Part shown: positions 1 to 7,171 of the stretch, in pieces
Numbering within the stretch: the first letter of the stretch is position 1
Layout: the number at the start of each line of letters is the position of its first letter
Origin: an uncultured Bacteroidota bacterium
GTDB lineage: Bacteria > Bacteroidota > Bacteroidia > UKL13-3
Assembly (NCBI GenBank): GCA_903897855.1
Contig: CAIUDH010000090.1
Span: 1-32,806, forward strand
Length of the DNA stretch: 32,806 nucleotides
Reading direction: 5' to 3'
Made by a program: the position numbers and the translations under genes
The notes under the pieces: model-generated
What the model was told of the DNA's origin: nothing
What the model saw: only the letters and a program-made list of their open reading frames with translations
Databases searched by the model: none

Positions 1-216
1 CAATCCAAGCCAGTAAAAGCCAAGAATATATTGGCTATTGAGCCCACATAAGCTCCAGCGAGTGAAAAAGCCATCGATCACGCTAAAAAATACAGCGGGA
101 ATAATTAATGCTGGAATCAATGCAAAATAATTCTTGAACAATGGTAGCTTCAACGCAAACACCAACGCCATTGCAAGCATGACCATAAAAATATTTATCC
201 AGAGATAGAGCTGCAT
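1..216 (-). CDS. Lycopene cyclase domain protein, N-terminal part (gene runs off the left edge)
   Basis: This is an open 72-codon N-terminal fragment reading out of the window. It begins with an ATG at 216 and has no stop before base 1. The translation starts MQLYLWINIF, has two hydrophobic segments (about residues 5-23 and 30-46), and then reads DGFFTRWSLCGLNSQYILGF. This matches the recurring pattern of the small membrane lycopene cyclase domain family (CrtYcd/CarR type), where a transmembrane hairpin is followed by D-x-x-F-T-x-x-x-x-W/L-G-x-N-x-x-Y-x-x-G. These enzymes cyclise lycopene to beta-carotene in the membrane. The catalytic region expected just downstream (a P-x-E-E motif) lies outside the window, so activity cannot be judged. 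It lies 65 bases downstream of rpsC, on the same strand but separated from it by a terminator, so it probably has its own transcript. Confidence 0.72.
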   Translation of the reverse strand, partial: MQLYLWINIFMVMLAMALVFALKLPLFKNYFALIPALIIPAVFFSVIDGFFTRWSLCGLNSQYILGFYWLGL

Positions 217-224
217 CGTATAGC

Positions 225-261
225 AAAAAAAATATCCGATATGTAGGTCACACCGGATATT
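225..261 (-). terminator. Intrinsic terminator of the ribosomal protein operon
   Basis: Read on the minus strand, AATATCCG (from 261 down to 254) pairs perfectly with CGGATATT (238 to 231). The loop is about 15 bases, and a run of eight T follows directly (232-225). It sits 20 bases after the rpsC stop and 9 bases before the next ATG, so it closes the rplD-rpsC transcript. The stem is AT-rich, so efficiency may be moderate. Confidence 0.7.
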
Positions 262-281
262 ATATTCATTTTATAAAAAAT

Positions 282-1142
282 TTATCTTTTAAACCCGCCG
301 CCGCCACCTCTGTTGCCACCAGCACCACCACCAGCTCCACCACGTCGGTCGCCTCCGCCTCCAGCTCCGCCTCTACGGTCACCACCACCACCGGCTCCAC
401 CTCTGCGATCAGGACGATCTCTACGATCGTCGTTTCTTTCTCTTCCACGGAATCCACCTGAAGCATTTCCACCCTCGTTGCGGGCTTCCATTCCTACATT
501 CGGTGATAAATCACGTTTTCCGTAAATCTCACCACGGCAAAGCCACACTTTCACACCCAATTTACCATAAACCGTTAAGGCTTCGCTTAATGCATAATCA
601 ACATCAGCACGAAGGGTATGTAAAGGGGTTCTTCCTTCTTTATATTGTTCTGAACGTGCCATTTCAGCACCACCAATACGGCCTGAAACACGAATTTTCA
701 CACCTTCTGCACCCGCACGCATCGTAGCAGCAATCGCTGACTTCACGGCACGACGGAAGGAGATACGTGCTTCCAATTGAGAAGCTACGTTATCGGCTAC
801 CAACTTCGCATCCAAATCAGGTTTTTTTACTTCGTAAATATTGATCTGAACTTCTTTCTTGGTAAGTTGCTTTAATTCTTCTTTAATTTTATCTACTTCC
901 TGACCGCCTTTACCAATCACAATTCCTGGACGTGCCGTGTGAATTGTAATCGTGATGCGCTTCAAAGTGCGCTCAATTACCGAACGAGCGATACCTCCTT
1001 TCGGAACACGCACTAACAGATACTTGCGTATTTTTTCGTCTTCAATAATTTTGTCGGCGTAATTATTACCACCGTACCAGTTGCTGTCCCATCCGCGGAT
1101 GATACCTAAGCGTAAACCAATTGGATTAACTTTTTGACCCAT
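282..1142 (-). CDS. rpsC: 30S ribosomal protein S3 (uS3) with a Gly/Arg-rich C-terminal tail
   Basis: S3 lies at the mRNA entry channel of the small subunit. The 286-residue product starts [13 protein letters not shown], the invariant S3 start. It has the KH-domain loop GKGG at residues 77-80 and the conserved C-terminal domain up to about residue 215. The core is ordinary. From about residue 224 it carries an extension rich in Gly, Arg and Asp, with three units of [10 protein letters not shown]-type repeat (245-274), and it ends in a glycine run and FKR. Bacterial S3 is usually about 210-240 residues, so the tail adds roughly 60. It lies 6 bases after rplV and is the last gene of the operon. 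rplP, normally next in the S10 operon, is missing. The call is certain; the role of the tail is unknown. Confidence 0.98.
   Translation of the reverse strand: MGQKVNPIGLRLGIIRGWDSNWYGGNNYADKIIEDEKIRKYLLVRVPKGGIARSVIERTLKRITITIHTARPGIVIGKGGQEVDKIKEELKQLTKKEVQINIYEVKKPDLDAKLVADNVASQLEARISFRRAVKSAIAATMRAGAEGVKIRVSGRIGGAEMARSEQYKEGRTPLHTLRADVDYALSEALTVYGKLGVKVWLCRGEIYGKRDLSPNVGMEARNEGGNASGGFRGRERNDDRRDRPDRRGGAGGGGDRRGGAGGGGDRRGGAGGGAGGNRGGGGGFKR
321..410 (-). repeat. Three 30-base tandem repeats encoding the S3 tail
   Basis: Three consecutive 30-base units (410-381, 380-351, 350-321 on the minus strand) encode [10 protein letters not shown], the last ending in A. The units differ at many synonymous positions: the Asp codon is GAT, GAC or GAC, and the Gly and Ala codons vary. 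The peptide repeat is therefore kept while the DNA has drifted, which argues that the tail is translated and under protein-level constraint. Confidence 0.85.
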
Positions 1143-1148
1143 GTTGTA

Positions 1149-1493
1149 TTATTTTGTATCGACTACTATTGTTATATGATTTGTACGTTTGCGTATTCTG
1201 TAACCTCTTCCTTGTGGAGCAGGCAACATGCGCTTTTCCATGGCGGCTGCATCAACGAATACCGTTTTAACGACCAAAGTATCAATTTGATTACGGTCGG
1301 CAGGATTTTTTACTTCCCAATTTGCAATAGCCGATTTTAACAGCTTATACATATAAGGGGCATAACCTTTCTTAGGGCTAAATTTCAGAAGATTAAGGGC
1401 AGTTTCTACTTTAATGCCTCTAATATTATCGGCCACCAGGCGCATTTTTCGAGCGCTATTGGGGCAATTATTTAAACGTGCTACGGCTTCCAT
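1149..1493 (-). CDS. rplV: 50S ribosomal protein L22 (uL22)
   Basis: L22 lines the peptide exit tunnel and contacts all domains of 23S rRNA. The 114-residue product has the typical N-terminal core (SARKMRLVADNIRG, residues 13-26) and the long basic hairpin near the C-terminus (MLPAPQGRGYRIRKRTNHI, about residues 89-107), whose loop reaches into the tunnel. The length is normal for the family. It lies 28 bases after rpsS and 6 bases before rpsC, in canonical S10-operon order. No unusual changes are apparent in the hairpin by eye. Confidence 0.97.
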   Translation of the reverse strand: MEAVARLNNCPNSARKMRLVADNIRGIKVETALNLLKFSPKKGYAPYMYKLLKSAIANWEVKNPADRNQIDTLVVKTVFVDAAAMEKRMLPAPQGRGYRIRKRTNHITIVVDTK

Positions 1494-1521
1494 GATGTTA
1501 TTTTTTTATGGAGTTTAATTT

Positions 1522-1791
1522 TTAATTACCTTTTTTATCAGGATGACCTTTAAATGTACGTGTTGGAGCGAATTCACCCAACTTATGTCCTACCATATTC
1601 TCAGTTACATAAACAGGAATAAATTTGTTCCCGTTATGAACAGCGAAAGTTTGCCCTACGAAATCAGGGATAATTAAACTACGACGACTCCATGTTTTAA
1701 TGGCAGTCTTCTTTTTAGTTTCAAGGTTCTTTACCACTTTCTCCATCAGGTGGTAATCAATGAAAGGTCCTTTTTTTAGTGATCTTGGCAT
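1522..1791 (-). CDS. rpsS: 30S ribosomal protein S19 (uS19)
   Basis: S19 sits on the head of the small subunit and forms a complex with S13 near the A and P sites. The 89-residue product starts [19 protein letters not shown] and contains the hallmark core [21 protein letters not shown] followed by [18 protein letters not shown]. The length is normal. It follows rplB after an unusually long 81-base gap that contains a small hairpin, and precedes rplV by 28 bases. The order rplB-rpsS-rplV is the classical one. Confidence 0.98.
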   Translation of the reverse strand: MPRSLKKGPFIDYHLMEKVVKNLETKKKTAIKTWSRRSLIIPDFVGQTFAVHNGNKFIPVYVTENMVGHKLGEFAPTRTFKGHPDKKGN

Positions 1792-1812
1792 ATTTGTTTG
1801 ATTTGTTTATTT

Positions 1813-1829
1813 GATGTTTTTACAACATC
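1813..1829. promoter_or_regulatory. Small hairpin in the rplB-rpsS gap
   Basis: GATGTT (1813-1818) pairs with AACATC (1824-1829) around a 5-base loop, in an 81-base gap between rplB and rpsS. Genes of this operon are usually packed more tightly. No T-run follows on the minus strand, so it is not a standard terminator. It could be an mRNA processing or translational control element, or chance. Confidence 0.25.
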
Positions 1830-1872
1830 CATTTTAACCTGTGCCCGCTGATCATTACCAACGGAAATTCAA

Positions 1873-2697
1873 CTATTTTTTTCTACGTTCTACAATTACT
1901 CTGTTTGATGCTTTTTTAGGATAGCGTGTTTTCAATCCTTTTGATTTTAATCCTTTACGTGAGCGTGGGTGACCTCCTGATGCTCTTCCTTCTCCTCCTC
2001 CCATAGGGTGATCCACTGGATTCATTGCAACTCCTCGCACTCTTGGACGACGGCCTTTCCAGCGTGTAACACCGGCTTTTCCTTTACGTTCCAATTGATG
2101 GTCACCATTACTTACAGTGCCAATCGTAGCCATACAAGTAACCAATATATTACGGGTTTCACCTGAAGGCAATTTTATGGTCGCATATTTACCATCGCGA
2201 GCTGCTAACTGTGCGTTGGCTCCTGCACTACGTACAATTTTTGCACCTTGTCCAGGATTCAACTCTATATTATGAATAATAGATCCTAATGGAATTTCGC
2301 TAAGTAACATGGCATTCCCTATTTCTGGAGAAATCCCTGTTCCGCTCATCACTTTCTGATCCACTTTTAACCCTTGTGGGGCAATGATATAACGTTTTTC
2401 GCCATCGGCATATATAACCAAGGCAATAAATCCTGTACGGTTTGGATCATACTCTACCGACTTAACAGTAGCAGGAATTCCATGTTTATCGCGTTTGAAA
2501 TCAATTAAACGATATTGTCTTTTATGACCACCCCCAATATAACGCATGGTCATTTTACCCGTTTGGTTACGCCCGCCCGATTTGCTGACTGGCATTAACA
2601 AAGTTTTCTCAGGTACGTTAGTCGTGATCTCAACGTATGAGTTTTTTATTTTATGGCGTGAACCCGGAGTGGTGGGTTTTAATTTAATTACCGGCAT
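1873..2697 (-). CDS. rplB: 50S ribosomal protein L2 (uL2)
   Basis: L2 is a primary 23S rRNA binder near the peptidyl transferase centre and is needed for subunit joining. The 274-residue product shows the conserved RNA-binding core ([23 protein letters not shown], residues about 47-69) and the highly conserved loop [20 protein letters not shown]. The His equivalent to E. coli H229 is present at residue 230. The second His of the E. coli HPHGGGEG version is Met here, which I recall as common in Bacteroidota L2. The length is normal. It lies 29 bases after rplW. Confidence 0.98.
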   Translation of the reverse strand: MPVIKLKPTTPGSRHKIKNSYVEITTNVPEKTLLMPVSKSGGRNQTGKMTMRYIGGGHKRQYRLIDFKRDKHGIPATVKSVEYDPNRTGFIALVIYADGEKRYIIAPQGLKVDQKVMSGTGISPEIGNAMLLSEIPLGSIIHNIELNPGQGAKIVRSAGANAQLAARDGKYATIKLPSGETRNILVTCMATIGTVSNGDHQLERKGKAGVTRWKGRRPRVRGVAMNPVDHPMGGGEGRASGGHPRSRKGLKSKGLKTRYPKKASNRVIVERRKK

Positions 2698-2726
2698 GGC
2701 TTAACTTTTTTATTGAATTGAAAGTT

Positions 2727-3017
2727 TTAAACGTTTTCGAAGAAATTAATGGTTTGTCCTGGACGTAATGTAATGATTGCTTTTTTATACGATTCCTTTC
2801 TCCCGATACTCAAACCTTTGGTCGTATTTTTTACAACTTTCTTACCAGCGTAACGCATTGTGCTCACACCGATTACATTTACACCATACATTTTTTCTAT
2901 GGCTTTCTTGATAGATGGTTTGTCGGCATTCACATCCACCCTAAAACTAAATTGTGCTAGTTTCTCGCTTTTAGCGGTAGCTTTTTCTGTAATGACAGGC
3001 TTTCTTAAGATACTCAT
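2727..3017 (-). CDS. rplW: 50S ribosomal protein L23 (uL23)
   Basis: L23 lies at the tunnel exit and docks trigger factor and the signal recognition particle. The 96-residue product starts MSILRKPVITEKATAKSE (L23 proteins typically have a P-x-x-T-E-K motif near the N-terminus) and contains the conserved stretch ADKPSIKKAIEKMYGVNVIGV (residues about 31-51), then a basic loop with RKESYKKAIITL. The length is normal. It is separated from rplD by a 97-base gap, long for this operon, and from rplB by 29 bases. Confidence 0.97.
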   Translation of the reverse strand: MSILRKPVITEKATAKSEKLAQFSFRVDVNADKPSIKKAIEKMYGVNVIGVSTMRYAGKKVVKNTTKGLSIGRKESYKKAIITLRPGQTINFFENV

Positions 3018-3114
3018 GGTTGAAATTTATTTTAGCTTTCAGTTAAAATATAACCTTTATACGTTTAAATAATTCTAAATTTTGTGCTTATTGATAAGAG
3101 AGGGACAACGGAAA

Positions 3115-3744
3115 TTACTTATCCAATACTTCTGTAAGTGCCTTCAAAGCGCTTTCGGTAACGATGAGCTTCTGTGCATTTAAAATAGCATAGGTATTTA
3201 CGTCGTTAGCTAAAAGTACCTGATTTCTCTGTACATTACGGCTGCTGAGGTAAATATTTTCGTTGTGTGCGCCCAATAACACTAGATTTTTATGATCGGT
3301 GATGTTCAAATCTTTCAAGATACTAAGATACTGTTTCGTACCCACGGTATCAATATTGAAATCCTCAATTACTAAAATGTTATTTTCTTTTGCTTTATAA
3401 GATAAAGCAGATTTACGGGCCAATTGCTTGGTTTTGTGGTTTACTTTAAAGAAGTAATCGCGCGGAACCGGACCGAAAACTCGTCCACCACCTCTTACTA
3501 AAGGCGATTTTAAGCTTCCTCTACGAGCTCCTCCGGTACCTTTTTGTTTCATCAACTTCTTGGTAGTACGGTGAATTTCGTTCTTCGTCTTGGCCTTATG
3601 AGTACCTTGACGCTGGTTTGCTAAATATTGTTTTACATCTAACCAAATAACGTGATCGTTAGGTTCGATAGCGAATACGGCATCGTTTAAGGCTGCTTTG
3701 CGCCCTGTATCGTTTCCGGTGATGCTTAAAATTCCAAGTTCCAT
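3115..3744 (-). CDS. rplD: 50S ribosomal protein L4 (uL4)
   Basis: L4 is an early assembly protein whose extended loop reaches the exit tunnel. In E. coli it also represses the S10 operon. The 209-residue product has the typical loop KQKGTGGARRGSLKSPLVRGGGRVFGP (residues about 68-94) and the C-terminal Rossmann-like part with KNLVLLGAHNENIYLSSRNV. The length is normal. It is the first gene of this operon: the upstream neighbour is on the opposite strand, so rplC and rpsJ, which normally precede rplD, are absent here. A promoter lies about 58 bases upstream. Confidence 0.98.
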   Translation of the reverse strand: MELGILSITGNDTGRKAALNDAVFAIEPNDHVIWLDVKQYLANQRQGTHKAKTKNEIHRTTKKLMKQKGTGGARRGSLKSPLVRGGGRVFGPVPRDYFFKVNHKTKQLARKSALSYKAKENNILVIEDFNIDTVGTKQYLSILKDLNITDHKNLVLLGAHNENIYLSSRNVQRNQVLLANDVNTYAILNAQKLIVTESALKALTEVLDK

Positions 3745-3801
3745 GTGTGTTTTACGGTTTTGCAGATTATGAAAAATCTATACTTTCCAAAAAATGGAGT
3801 G

Positions 3802-3809
3802 CAAAGGTA
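3802..3809 (-). promoter_or_regulatory. Bacteroidota-type -7 box for the rplD operon
   Basis: On the minus strand this reads TACCTTTG followed by C, a perfect match to the TAnnTTTG box. The expected -33 TTG, 19 bases upstream, is not clear (GTTTC lies there). A start site near 3797 would give a leader of roughly 50 bases before rplD. Confidence 0.6.
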
Positions 3810-3946
3810 ACATTATTTTCCATAAGAAGAAACGATTTATAAATATTTTGTGAAATAAGTATTGTAATTTTCATGTAAATATTTTTTAATTCTAAGGTAT
3901 TGATTTAACTTGCCGACCTAAAATTAAAAAAAACCACCCTATACAC

Positions 3947-6127
3947 ATGAAAAAGTTTTTACTCACTCTTAGTGCGGCTCTAGTTTTGCACATGGCATCA
4001 GCGCAATACTATTCGATTAAACAAATTGGTATTTCCGACTCTTACGATTGGGCTTACGGTCCCAATAGTGGAGCCATAATATTAGACAAGCCTAATAATG
4101 ATGTGCTTTCGGCTACTCAAACAGTGCCTTTCGCCTTCACGCTCTATGGCACTAGCTATACTCAATATAAAGCCTCCGATAATGGTTATATCACTTTTGA
4201 CGCTGCGGCTACCACCAGCGATAATGCCCCGGCAACATTGCCTTCTACCTCAAAACCTAAAAATTCGATTTTTGGCTTTTGGAGCGATTTGGAGTTGAAA
4301 GCCGCCCCCAACACTGCGTTTCCTATCAAAGTAACAACCTATACTTATGGAACCGCCCCTAACCGTGTTCACGTTATTGAATGGTTCGGAGTTTCCAAAA
4401 AGGGCGTTGCCATTGCGGCTAACGCTGACGTGCTTGTTTTTGCAATACGCCTTTATGAAGACAGCCATTTTGATATCGTTTATAGCTGGGGTGGAAACGT
4501 TAATTTCACTGGAACAGCGGGCACTCAAGACGGAGGTACCAACGCTACCACAATTTCAGGTAGCCCATCTTTTGCTTATCCTCTAACACCAGGGGGAAGC
4601 CAAGATAAGTTAGATGCTATCGTCTACGTATTTAAATCTGGAGCACAACCTTCTATCGATGCTACCGTGGTGAGCACCTCCATCCCTGCGGTGGTTGCTA
4701 AAGCCGCTTCTACCTCTGTGGCTGGAAAATTGGCCAACTATGGTACTGCTACTATCACTTCACTTACCATGAATTATAAGATTGATGCCGCCGCCGCCGT
4801 TACGGATGCTAAAACATCTCTTAGTATAGCTGCAAGTGGAGGTACTTATTCTTTTACTCATGCAACGCCTTTTACAAACCTTACCCCTGGTGTAATGCAT
4901 AGCATAAAAATTTGGGCATCAAATATCAATGGTGCTGCCGATGCTAATAACGCCAATGACACTTTAACCTATTCGTTCTTTGTGAATTTAGGTACCCCTG
5001 CTACTAAATATGTATTGCTTGAAGAAGCCACCGGTGGATGGTGTGGATATTGCCCTGATGGTCACTTGAAAATGCGTGATATCTTAGCTGGCAATCCTGA
5101 CGTCATAGGCGTTACGCATCATAATGCCGACGGCATGATCAATACCGAGAGTGATATATTGAACACAACTTATGCTGCCGGTTATCCAAGTGGATATATC
5201 AACAGAACGGTTTCAGGAACCGCTGTGGGTCAAAGCAGATCATCTTGGGATGCTTCAGTGGCCACAGCCAAAACAGTGGCTTCACCGGTAAATGTTACTA
5301 TCACCAATAAATCATATAACGCTACCACAAAACAACTTTCATTTACTGTAAATGCTAATTTTGTTGACTACGCTGCTGGAGATATACGCCTTGGTGCGAT
5401 GATTGTAGAAGATAACGTGCGCGGAAATGATGTTCATAATACCTGGACACAACATAATTATTACGCTCCAACAGGAGGTGGTGCAGGTGGCACAGGTCAC
5501 GAGCTTTATAACGAGCCTGAATGGATGGTGGGTTATTATCACCGTCATGTGGTACGTGCTATTCCTTCTGGTGCATTTGGTACCGCTGGAGTTATTCCTA
5601 CTAGTGTAGCTCCTGCCGGCACTTATTCAAAAGCGTATACTTGGGTTGTGCCTGCTGCAACCAAGGTTACCTATACTACTTCTACACCTACAAAAAATGA
5701 TTTGTGGTCGACCATTGGCGGATGGGGTATGAATAAGTTAAACGAAATTTCAATCGTGGGTTTTGTAGCTAATTATAATACTGACGTTAATAAAAGACAA
5801 ATCCTAAATGCGAAGTTAGAGTCATTCTGGTCGACTGGAGTTGATACGAAAATTATCGATCTTGATCATATCAGTGCTGACGTTTATCCGAACCCATCAA
5901 ATGGAGATACGAAGGTGCAATTTACCTTGACTCAAACTTCTGATGTGAACGTAAAATTGGTAAACGCATTAGGTCAGGAAATGAAAGCTTTCAACGAGAA
6001 TAATATGGAAGCCGGAAATCATGAAGTAAGCTTCGATGTTAGCGATTTAGCGACTGGTGTATATTTCGCCATCGTTAGTGGCAACACCTTCGCACAAGCT
6101 TCAACAAAGTTTGTTGTTTCAAAATAA
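3947..6127 (+). CDS. Secreted Omp28-related protein with a CxxC motif and T9SS type A sorting domain
   Basis: The 726-residue product begins with a signal peptide (MKKFLLTLSAALVLHMASA, probable cleavage before Gln20). Residues about 20-230 are a beta-rich region of unknown fold. Residues about 350-640 resemble the Omp28-related family: VLLEEATGGWCGYCPDG places a thioredoxin-like C366-G-Y-C369, followed by GVTHHNADGM and a GYPSGYINR segment reminiscent of the cis-Pro loop of thioredoxin folds. Residues about 646-726 (VYPNPSNG ... GVYFAIVSG ... KFVVSK) are a T9SS type A sorting domain, so the protein should cross the outer membrane and be released or anchored at the surface. A redox or disulfide role is an inference from the CxxC alone. 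It is monocistronic, with a strong terminator directly after it. Confidence 0.85.
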   Translation: MKKFLLTLSAALVLHMASAQYYSIKQIGISDSYDWAYGPNSGAIILDKPNNDVLSATQTVPFAFTLYGTSYTQYKASDNGYITFDAAATTSDNAPATLPSTSKPKNSIFGFWSDLELKAAPNTAFPIKVTTYTYGTAPNRVHVIEWFGVSKKGVAIAANADVLVFAIRLYEDSHFDIVYSWGGNVNFTGTAGTQDGGTNATTISGSPSFAYPLTPGGSQDKLDAIVYVFKSGAQPSIDATVVSTSIPAVVAKAASTSVAGKLANYGTATITSLTMNYKIDAAAAVTDAKTSLSIAASGGTYSFTHATPFTNLTPGVMHSIKIWASNINGAADANNANDTLTYSFFVNLGTPATKYVLLEEATGGWCGYCPDGHLKMRDILAGNPDVIGVTHHNADGMINTESDILNTTYAAGYPSGYINRTVSGTAVGQSRSSWDASVATAKTVASPVNVTITNKSYNATTKQLSFTVNANFVDYAAGDIRLGAMIVEDNVRGNDVHNTWTQHNYYAPTGGGAGGTGHELYNEPEWMVGYYHRHVVRAIPSGAFGTAGVIPTSVAPAGTYSKAYTWVVPAATKVTYTTSTPTKNDLWSTIGGWGMNKLNEISIVGFVANYNTDVNKRQILNAKLESFWSTGVDTKIIDLDHISADVYPNPSNGDTKVQFTLTQTSDVNVKLVNALGQEMKAFNENNMEAGNHEVSFDVSDLATGVYFAIVSGNTFAQASTKFVVSK

Positions 6128-6146
6128 TTAATTTTAGATCTTATTT

Positions 6147-6182
6147 AAAAATGCTCTCCCTTCACGGGAGAGCATTTTTTTT
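6147..6182 (+). terminator. Strong intrinsic terminator
   Basis: AAAAATGCTCTCCC (6147-6160) and GGGAGAGCATTTTT (6166-6179) form a perfect 14-bp stem with the loop TTCAC, followed by further T up to 6182. It lies 20 bases after the stop of the Omp28-like gene. Confidence 0.93.
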
Positions 6183-6318
6183 GTGCTTCAGAGTAGGGAC
6201 GTTATTAAACAACACGCCGAAAAAATGATTGCATAAATTAAACAAAAACGAATAAATCAGTTTGTATGAAATCGTCATAAACGAATTCAAGCTGGGCGAC
6301 TGACAACTTTTTTTTTAA

Positions 6319-6326
6319 TATATTTG
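6319..6326 (+). promoter_or_regulatory. -7 box only 6 bases before the PASTA gene
   Basis: TATATTTG followed by C matches TAnnTTTG. The ATG at 6333 starts after only 6 more bases, so a start site at the usual distance would give a leaderless or nearly leaderless mRNA. A run of nine T (6308-6316) lies just upstream in the spacer. No clear TTG is seen at -33. Confidence 0.65.
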
Positions 6327-6332
6327 CGGGGT

Positions 6333-7103
6333 ATGAAAGAGTACTTGAAGTTCTTAATAACATTTCGCTTTTTAAAACATTTTTTTCTAGCCATAGGATT
6401 CGTGATCGCATTGTTCTTCGGTGGTATCTTCTTACTTAATCCTTATACACATCACGGCATCTCTATCACAGTGCCCGATTTTAGAGGCAAGACCATTGAT
6501 GAAATATTAAAGACACTCGACGAATCCAATTTGAAATTTAAAGTGCGCGATACCGTATACTTCGACGACAAAAGGAAGGGCAGCATACTCGAACAAGATC
6601 CACTTCCGGAAAGCCATGTTAAGGAAGGACGTATTATCTATCTTACCATTAATGGATTAACTCCTCCCAACGTAAGATTCCCCGACAATATTGATGGTGG
6701 CTCCTTGCGTAATGCCAAAAACCAGCTAGAAAACAGAGGTTTAAACGATCTGGTGATTCCGGTAAACGGTCAACACCTCGATTATGTGGTGGAGGCCCGC
6801 TATCTTGGAAATATTATGAAAGGGGGCGACCTGCTTCCAAAAGGAAGTACGGTTGAATTATATGTAGAAAAAGGAAATGGGGGAAATACAATTCAAATTC
6901 CTGATTTCACAGGCAAAACGATGCAAGAGGTACTACAACTCATTAAAGATAGTGAATTGTCGCCACCCATTATCAGCCCGCATAACTTGGAAAATGATCC
7001 GAATGCCATCGTCGATCATCAAAATCCTGAACCTGATAGCACCGGCACCACTACCATGTATCAAACCGACCCCATTTATATCTATTTAAAAATTAAAGAA
7101 TAA
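6333..7103 (+). CDS. Membrane-anchored protein with three PASTA domains
   Basis: The 256-residue product has a short cytoplasmic N-terminus and one transmembrane segment (about residues 14-35). Three PASTA-like repeats face the periplasm, beginning ITVPDFRGKTIDEIL (about 46), PPNVRFPDNIDGGSLRNA (about 110) and IQIPDFTGKTMQEVL (about 187). PASTA domains bind peptidoglycan or beta-lactam-like ligands in penicillin-binding proteins and Ser/Thr kinases. Here no kinase or transpeptidase domain is attached, a layout I have seen before in Bacteroidota. A cell-wall sensing or tethering role is inferred. I chose the ATG at 6333. An in-frame TTG at 6324 would add three residues but lies inside the -7 promoter box. 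Confidence 0.85.
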   Translation: MKEYLKFLITFRFLKHFFLAIGFVIALFFGGIFLLNPYTHHGISITVPDFRGKTIDEILKTLDESNLKFKVRDTVYFDDKRKGSILEQDPLPESHVKEGRIIYLTINGLTPPNVRFPDNIDGGSLRNAKNQLENRGLNDLVIPVNGQHLDYVVEARYLGNIMKGGDLLPKGSTVELYVEKGNGGNTIQIPDFTGKTMQEVLQLIKDSELSPPIISPHNLENDPNAIVDHQNPEPDSTGTTTMYQTDPIYIYLKIKE

Positions 7104-7171
7104 TAGCTTTAAACAACAATTTAGGATAAAGGCCGTTATGTACACTCACGGCATCCGAAACCATCTTGAAT

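Noticed and set aside
313-525. Proline-rich plus-strand frame opposite the rpsC tail
   Set aside because: It is the antisense reading of the Gly/Arg repeat; S3 on the minus strand explains the region.
7126-7150. Short GCCGT...ACGGC hairpin between the PASTA gene and the T9SS cargo gene
   Set aside because: Only 5 bp with an 11-base loop and no T-run; likely chance.
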